Below, in pieces: positions 60,116-64,000 of a DNA stretch of 64,000 bases; within the stretch, counting starts at the first letter, position 1, and each line of letters begins with the position of its first letter. The stretch comes from Elysia crispata (lineage: Eukaryota; Mollusca; Gastropoda; Plakobranchidae), in assembly GCA_033675545.1 (NCBI GenBank), contig JAWDGP010001944.1, positions 297,001 to 361,000 on the forward strand, read 5' to 3'. The notes under the pieces were generated by a model, which saw nothing but the letters and a program-made list of their open reading frames with translations, was not told where the DNA came from and made no database searches. A program made the translations under genes and the position numbers.

Positions 60116-61750
60116 CTCGTTGGGTGTGTTGTTTTCACCTACGGTCATCAAAAATATACGTAAAAAAAACACTCTAGAACTTCTGTCACTTGCAGTGCTT
60201 TTCAATTTTTGAAATACAGATTTGTCGATGATAAGATATAAAAAGCCATGTTTTTTTTTGTATATTTTTTAATATCAATTTACCATTAAAGATTAAGAAA
60301 GATAATATGATTTTTATTTTTAGTTTATTTACAAAAACCCATCCTTTTTATGAATAATTTAAATCATGTGGAATGGTTTTATTAATCATGAATTGTCACT
60401 AACATGCCACGTGGAGAAATGCAGCGTGGATAAATCATTTTAAAATGGTGGGTGCATGTTAATTTAAGAAGGTTCTGGTTTTAAATGATTCTAAATGCTT
60501 ATTTAAAACCTTTCAGAATTTTCATACAATTGTTTTCCCTTTATTCTAAATTTCTTAGTTATCATTTTCATTTTCTCAACCTAGATTGTTTTAAACTTGT
60601 TTAATTGTTGCATGCTAACTGCATTATAATTCTAATTAAATGATCTATATAACATGGTTCAACCTTTCGAAAGTTACATACAATTTTCCCCCAATTAGAA
60701 TAGGGTAAATTTCTCGGTAATCGTTTTTCATATTCTTATCCTTGAGCTTTTCGACATTATTTAGTTACATTTATTCTATTTAATTTCATTTACATGAATT
60801 GTTTTACTATTTAAGTGTTAACTTTTGCTCGTGGACTAAAATAAATATACTTAAAAAGTAATAAAGAATATGTCCAGGACTCGTTGGGTCAATATTTTTA
60901 TGCGCCTGAAATACAACTTCCAAACGACTCAAGATAAGAATTTTCAAGCAGCGGAAATGAAAGTTAAAGATAGTGACTTGTTAGGCCCCAGAATGTGTTC
61001 AGACGTATGTGGTTCGTAAGCGTTACTTTTTTGAGGAAAACCTTTGGAATAAGTTAAGAACCCTAATTTTGACAGTCATGATAAATGACAATCTTTATAG
61101 CAATAGTAGTAAATTGCTTCTTTCATCCCATAATTTAATACCACCGTTGGTGATTTCTATTTTCAATCTTTATTTATTGTTGTTTTTTAATCCCTCTTCC
61201 ATTCTTTTTCTTCAACTTTTTTTTTTTTTTTTTTTGGGGGGGGGAGGGGGGGGGGGGCCCGTGGGGGTGGTGGTGCTATTTGAGCTTTTTCTTTTGTCGT
61301 ATGATCTTATGATACACAGCTTACACACCAATCTCTCACCTTTTTTTGTGCTAATGTCTTTTGTTCATAGCCTTTGTTTCTTTTATTTTCTCCCTTCTTT
61401 ATTGCTTGTTTTTGTATTTGTCTTTTCTTCATTTATTGTAATGTTTCAATTTTATTTTTGCCGTTGGAACCCTTTGAGTCTTGAATCGACATGGTCTCGC
61501 TTTCAAACGTTACTTCTTTTTCCCTTTTTTCTCTTTCTTTCCTTTTTCTGTTTTCTCATCCAAGACAGAAAAAAACAACAACATTATTAGAAGAAAAATA
61601 AAAAAGGGAAAAGAAAACAAATAAAAGCAAATTAGATCGTACATATCTAGATTATTACTAAGTTTTGGCCATTGTTTCTTCCACGTTCCTGTTTGTTGGC
61701 TTTTTCTTCATAGCTTTTTTAGTTTCATTCATCATTCTTTGTTTTACTCT
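60116..61750. other. intergenic DNA, no gene seen
   Basis: AT-rich. A 193-codon plus frame at 61,009-61,590 is dominated by Phe/Leu/Ser from T-rich DNA and spans the T/G homopolymer; I do not call it. Confidence 0.45.
61218..61259. repeat. composite poly-T / poly-G tract
   Basis: About 19 T pass directly into about 20 G with one A interruption. Read on the minus strand this is the same C-to-A composite as at 9598 and 16,065. Confidence 0.9.
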
Positions 61751-62405
61751 CATCAAGGGAACTAAGTACATTCATCTTGTTCATTTCATCAAGGGAACCA
61801 AGTACATTCATCTTGTTCATCTCATCAAGGGAACTAAGTACATTCATCTTGTTCATCTCATCAAGGGAACCAAGTACATTCATCTTGTTCATCTCATCAA
61901 GGGAACTAAGTACATTCATCTTGTTCATCTCATCAAGGGAACTAAGTACATTCATCTTGTTCATCTCATCAAGGGAACTAAGTACATTCATTTTGTTCAT
62001 CACATCAAGGGAACTAAGTACATTCATCTTGTTCATCTCATCAAGGGAACTAAGTACATTCATCTTGTTCATCTCATCAAGGGAACTAAGTACATTCATC
62101 TTGTTCATCTCATCAAGGGAACTAAGTACATTCATCTTGTTCATCTCATCAAGGGAACGAAGTACATTCATCTTGTTCATCTCATCAAGGGAACTAAGTA
62201 CATTCATCTTGTTCATCTCATCAAGGGAACTAAGTACATTCATCTTGTTCATCTCATCAAGGGAACTAAGTACATTCATCTTGTTCATCTCATCAAGGGA
62301 ACTAAGTACATTCATCTTGTTCATCTCATCAAGGGAACGAAGTACATTCATCTTGTTCATCTCATCAAGGGAACCAAGTACATTCATCTTGTTCATCTCA
62401 TCAAC
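61751..62405. repeat. 36-bp minisatellite (~18 copies)
   Basis: Highly uniform units of CATCAAGGGAACTAAGTAC plus ATTCATCTTGTTCATCT, with CCAAG, CGAAG and a few other point variants. Period 36 keeps frames open on both strands (IKGTKYIHLVHL and DEMNKMNVLSSL types); I see no start, signal or splice context that supports coding. Confidence 0.95.
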
Positions 62406-62448
62406 TTTTCCATTCCTTTCAAATTCATCATTTTCCTCGAAATTAAAA

Positions 62449-62652
62449 TCTCTATCCATATTTTGTTTTGGGGGAATCTATTTCTCTCTCTCTATCCATA
62501 TTTTGTTTTGGGGGAATCTATTTCTCTCTCTCTATCCATATTTTGTTTTGGGGGAATCTATTCCTCTCTCTCTATCCATATTTTGTTTTGGGGGAATCTA
62601 TTCCTCTCTCTCTATCCATATTTTGTTTTGGGGGAATCTATTTCTCTCTCTC
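62449..62652. repeat. 40-bp minisatellite (5 copies)
   Basis: Five copies of TCTATCCATATTTTGTTTTG plus GGGGAATCTATTTCTCTCTC, following the 36-bp array by less than 50 bases. Confidence 0.95.
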
Positions 62653-64000
62653 ATCCTTTATTTTTTTTATAATTTGTTCTTTTCCGTTGGAGCGTAAGTG
62701 TTCACAACGGTAAATTTTTTCATTGCTTTCCATATTTGTGATAAAAAATCTGCCAATTTTGTCTGTTTCATTTTATTTGATTTCAATGTAATTTTAAAAA
62801 CTATGTGTGTTAGTTCGTCTGCTGCTCTTTTATTTCTTCACTAAATTCGCATTCCTTTATACTCAAATTTTCTAGCACTTGTTTATCATTTGATTGTATT
62901 TGTTTCCCGTTGCAATAAGATATGTATGTTGTATACTTTTTCACCAATTTTATTAAAAAAATTTTCTACGACTTCGAAACCCTCCCCCTCCCCTCCCGGA
63001 AAAAAAATCCCTCTTTCCGTTTGTTAAATTTCATGATTATTTGATCGCGCCCTAATTTCTTCACAACAAATTTAGTTTTTTTGCTCAGTTTGGTTTTAAC
63101 TTTGTTAAATTTCTAGTTTCGTATTTTCTACTTCTCCATGTCCGCGAGACTTTTTTCTCTTATGTAGCGCAATTTTCTGTTTCAGTTTCCGAAAATTCTC
63201 TATTTTTGTTCTTTTACTTTTTCTCCGTTCTCTTTTTTTGATTGAGAGGATAGAGAAACTGTCTCCCTTCTTGGACATGCTTGCTAGATTATGTTTGATT
63301 AACGCATCTTGTGTTGTTTTGGTGACTTCTTTTCTAAATTTGTCTCTCCTCTTGCTCTAATTTTTTTTGTTTGTAACGAGTGTGGCATTTGGTGATTCGA
63401 AGGTCTCCATTCTTTTTTAACTCGGGTATTTTCTGTAATCGGGTTGTTTGGCATCTCTCGTTCTGGGCTCTCTGTGTTGAGGTTTTTATTTCGCTATCAT
63501 CCTTCCTTGTGGTGGAGGAGATGACTATTCTCTGCGCTTTACTCTATTTCGCTATCATCCTTCCTTGTGGTGGAGGAGATGACTATTCTCTGCGCTTTAC
63601 TCTATTTCGCTTCTCTTTCTTTCCTTTCAACTTCTGGTTGTGCTTTTCATTTGTTCATTCATACCTCCTGTGTCTTGCCAACTCTTCTGTTACTGCTCTT
63701 CTTATTGTATTCTGCACGCCTGTGAGTGTGCTGTCATAGCTTTTGGGTTGAGTTTTGTTCAGTACTCCTCATCTCCTTAACACACTTTTCACTTTATCGG
63801 TTTCTCCCCCAATTTTTATACCCTTGAAAGGGCAGTGTGCGATGCTGCTGCATCAGAAACTTTGCGGCCGACTCTTCCTCGTTTAAGCGAACCACATTTT
63901 CCTTATCTCTGAAGATGATTTTTACTTAATACGGCACGATTTTAAAAAAAATCTGTGCATGAAACAGTTACATCTATTCGACTTTTTTTAAAGGCTGGTA
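62653..64000. other. T-rich terminal stretch, no gene seen
   Basis: Unique T-rich DNA apart from the 58-bp duplication. A 119-codon plus frame (63,380-63,739) spans that duplication and has no recognisable domain. Confidence 0.4.
63488..63607. repeat. 58-bp tandem duplication
   Basis: Two identical 58-bp copies starting ATTTCGCTATCATCC, the second beginning at 63,546. Recent duplication. Confidence 0.93.

Noticed and set aside
61665-62713. 335- and 306-codon plus frames and a 244-codon minus frame
   Set aside because: Period 36 keeps frames open on both strands; I found no supporting start, signal peptide or splice context.

Overview
This is animal nuclear DNA: spliced genes with GT-AG introns, many micro- and minisatellites, and decayed non-LTR and DNA transposons. 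The best guess for the source is a gastropod mollusc. The reasons are two intronless rhodopsin-type receptors of the kind molluscs have expanded, a GATCTA-rich stretch like those I recall from heterobranch snails, and the retroelement types. This is inference; no single feature proves it.

Left part (1-14,915). A plus-strand gene of unknown identity can be traced through four phase-compatible exons: 2267-2352, 4279-4458, 8705-8768 and probably 12768-12807. Its introns are filled with minisatellites. The 38-bp array (2328-3398) and the 45-bp array (4437-8247) each begin on the 3' end of an exon and iterate that exon's own splice-donor region. A 1.7-kb pyrimidine-only array lies in the last intron, and an ~84-bp array at the window start carries donor-like sites too. 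The very long minus-strand reading frames here (1080 and 1041 codons) are by-products of repeat periods divisible by three.

14.9-18.4 kb. A decayed RTE-like retrotransposon (endonuclease, then reverse transcriptase pieces) is split inside the endonuclease by about 1 kb of other non-LTR material, and is further interrupted by a GA microsatellite and a 34-bp perfect palindrome between 8-bp direct repeats.

19.2-25.4 kb. A complete four-exon SLC46-type major facilitator transporter on the plus strand (550 aa), with a pogo/Tigger-like MITE in intron 1. From 25.4 to 36.7 kb the DNA is AT-rich with no gene I can support; it holds a small hAT-like MITE.

36.7-50.9 kb. An intact intronless chemosensory-type GPCR lies on the minus strand, and a disabled paralogue lies 12 kb away on the plus strand. 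Between them is a TATA-driven two-exon gene for a 62-aa secreted Asp/Glu/Pro-rich peptide.

51.8-64 kb. A 24-bp minisatellite, a hAT transposase relic, and then a TATA-driven three-exon minus-strand gene for a 255-aa secreted protein with 17 tandem nine-residue Gln/Pro/Tyr repeats. Its first intron holds a 53-bp array whose sense strand repeats a polypyrimidine-CAG/GTGAAC motif, like a recursive splice site. The window ends in more minisatellites (36, 40 and 58 bp).

The theme worth pursuing is that several minisatellites carry, and in two cases clearly arose from, splice-site sequence.
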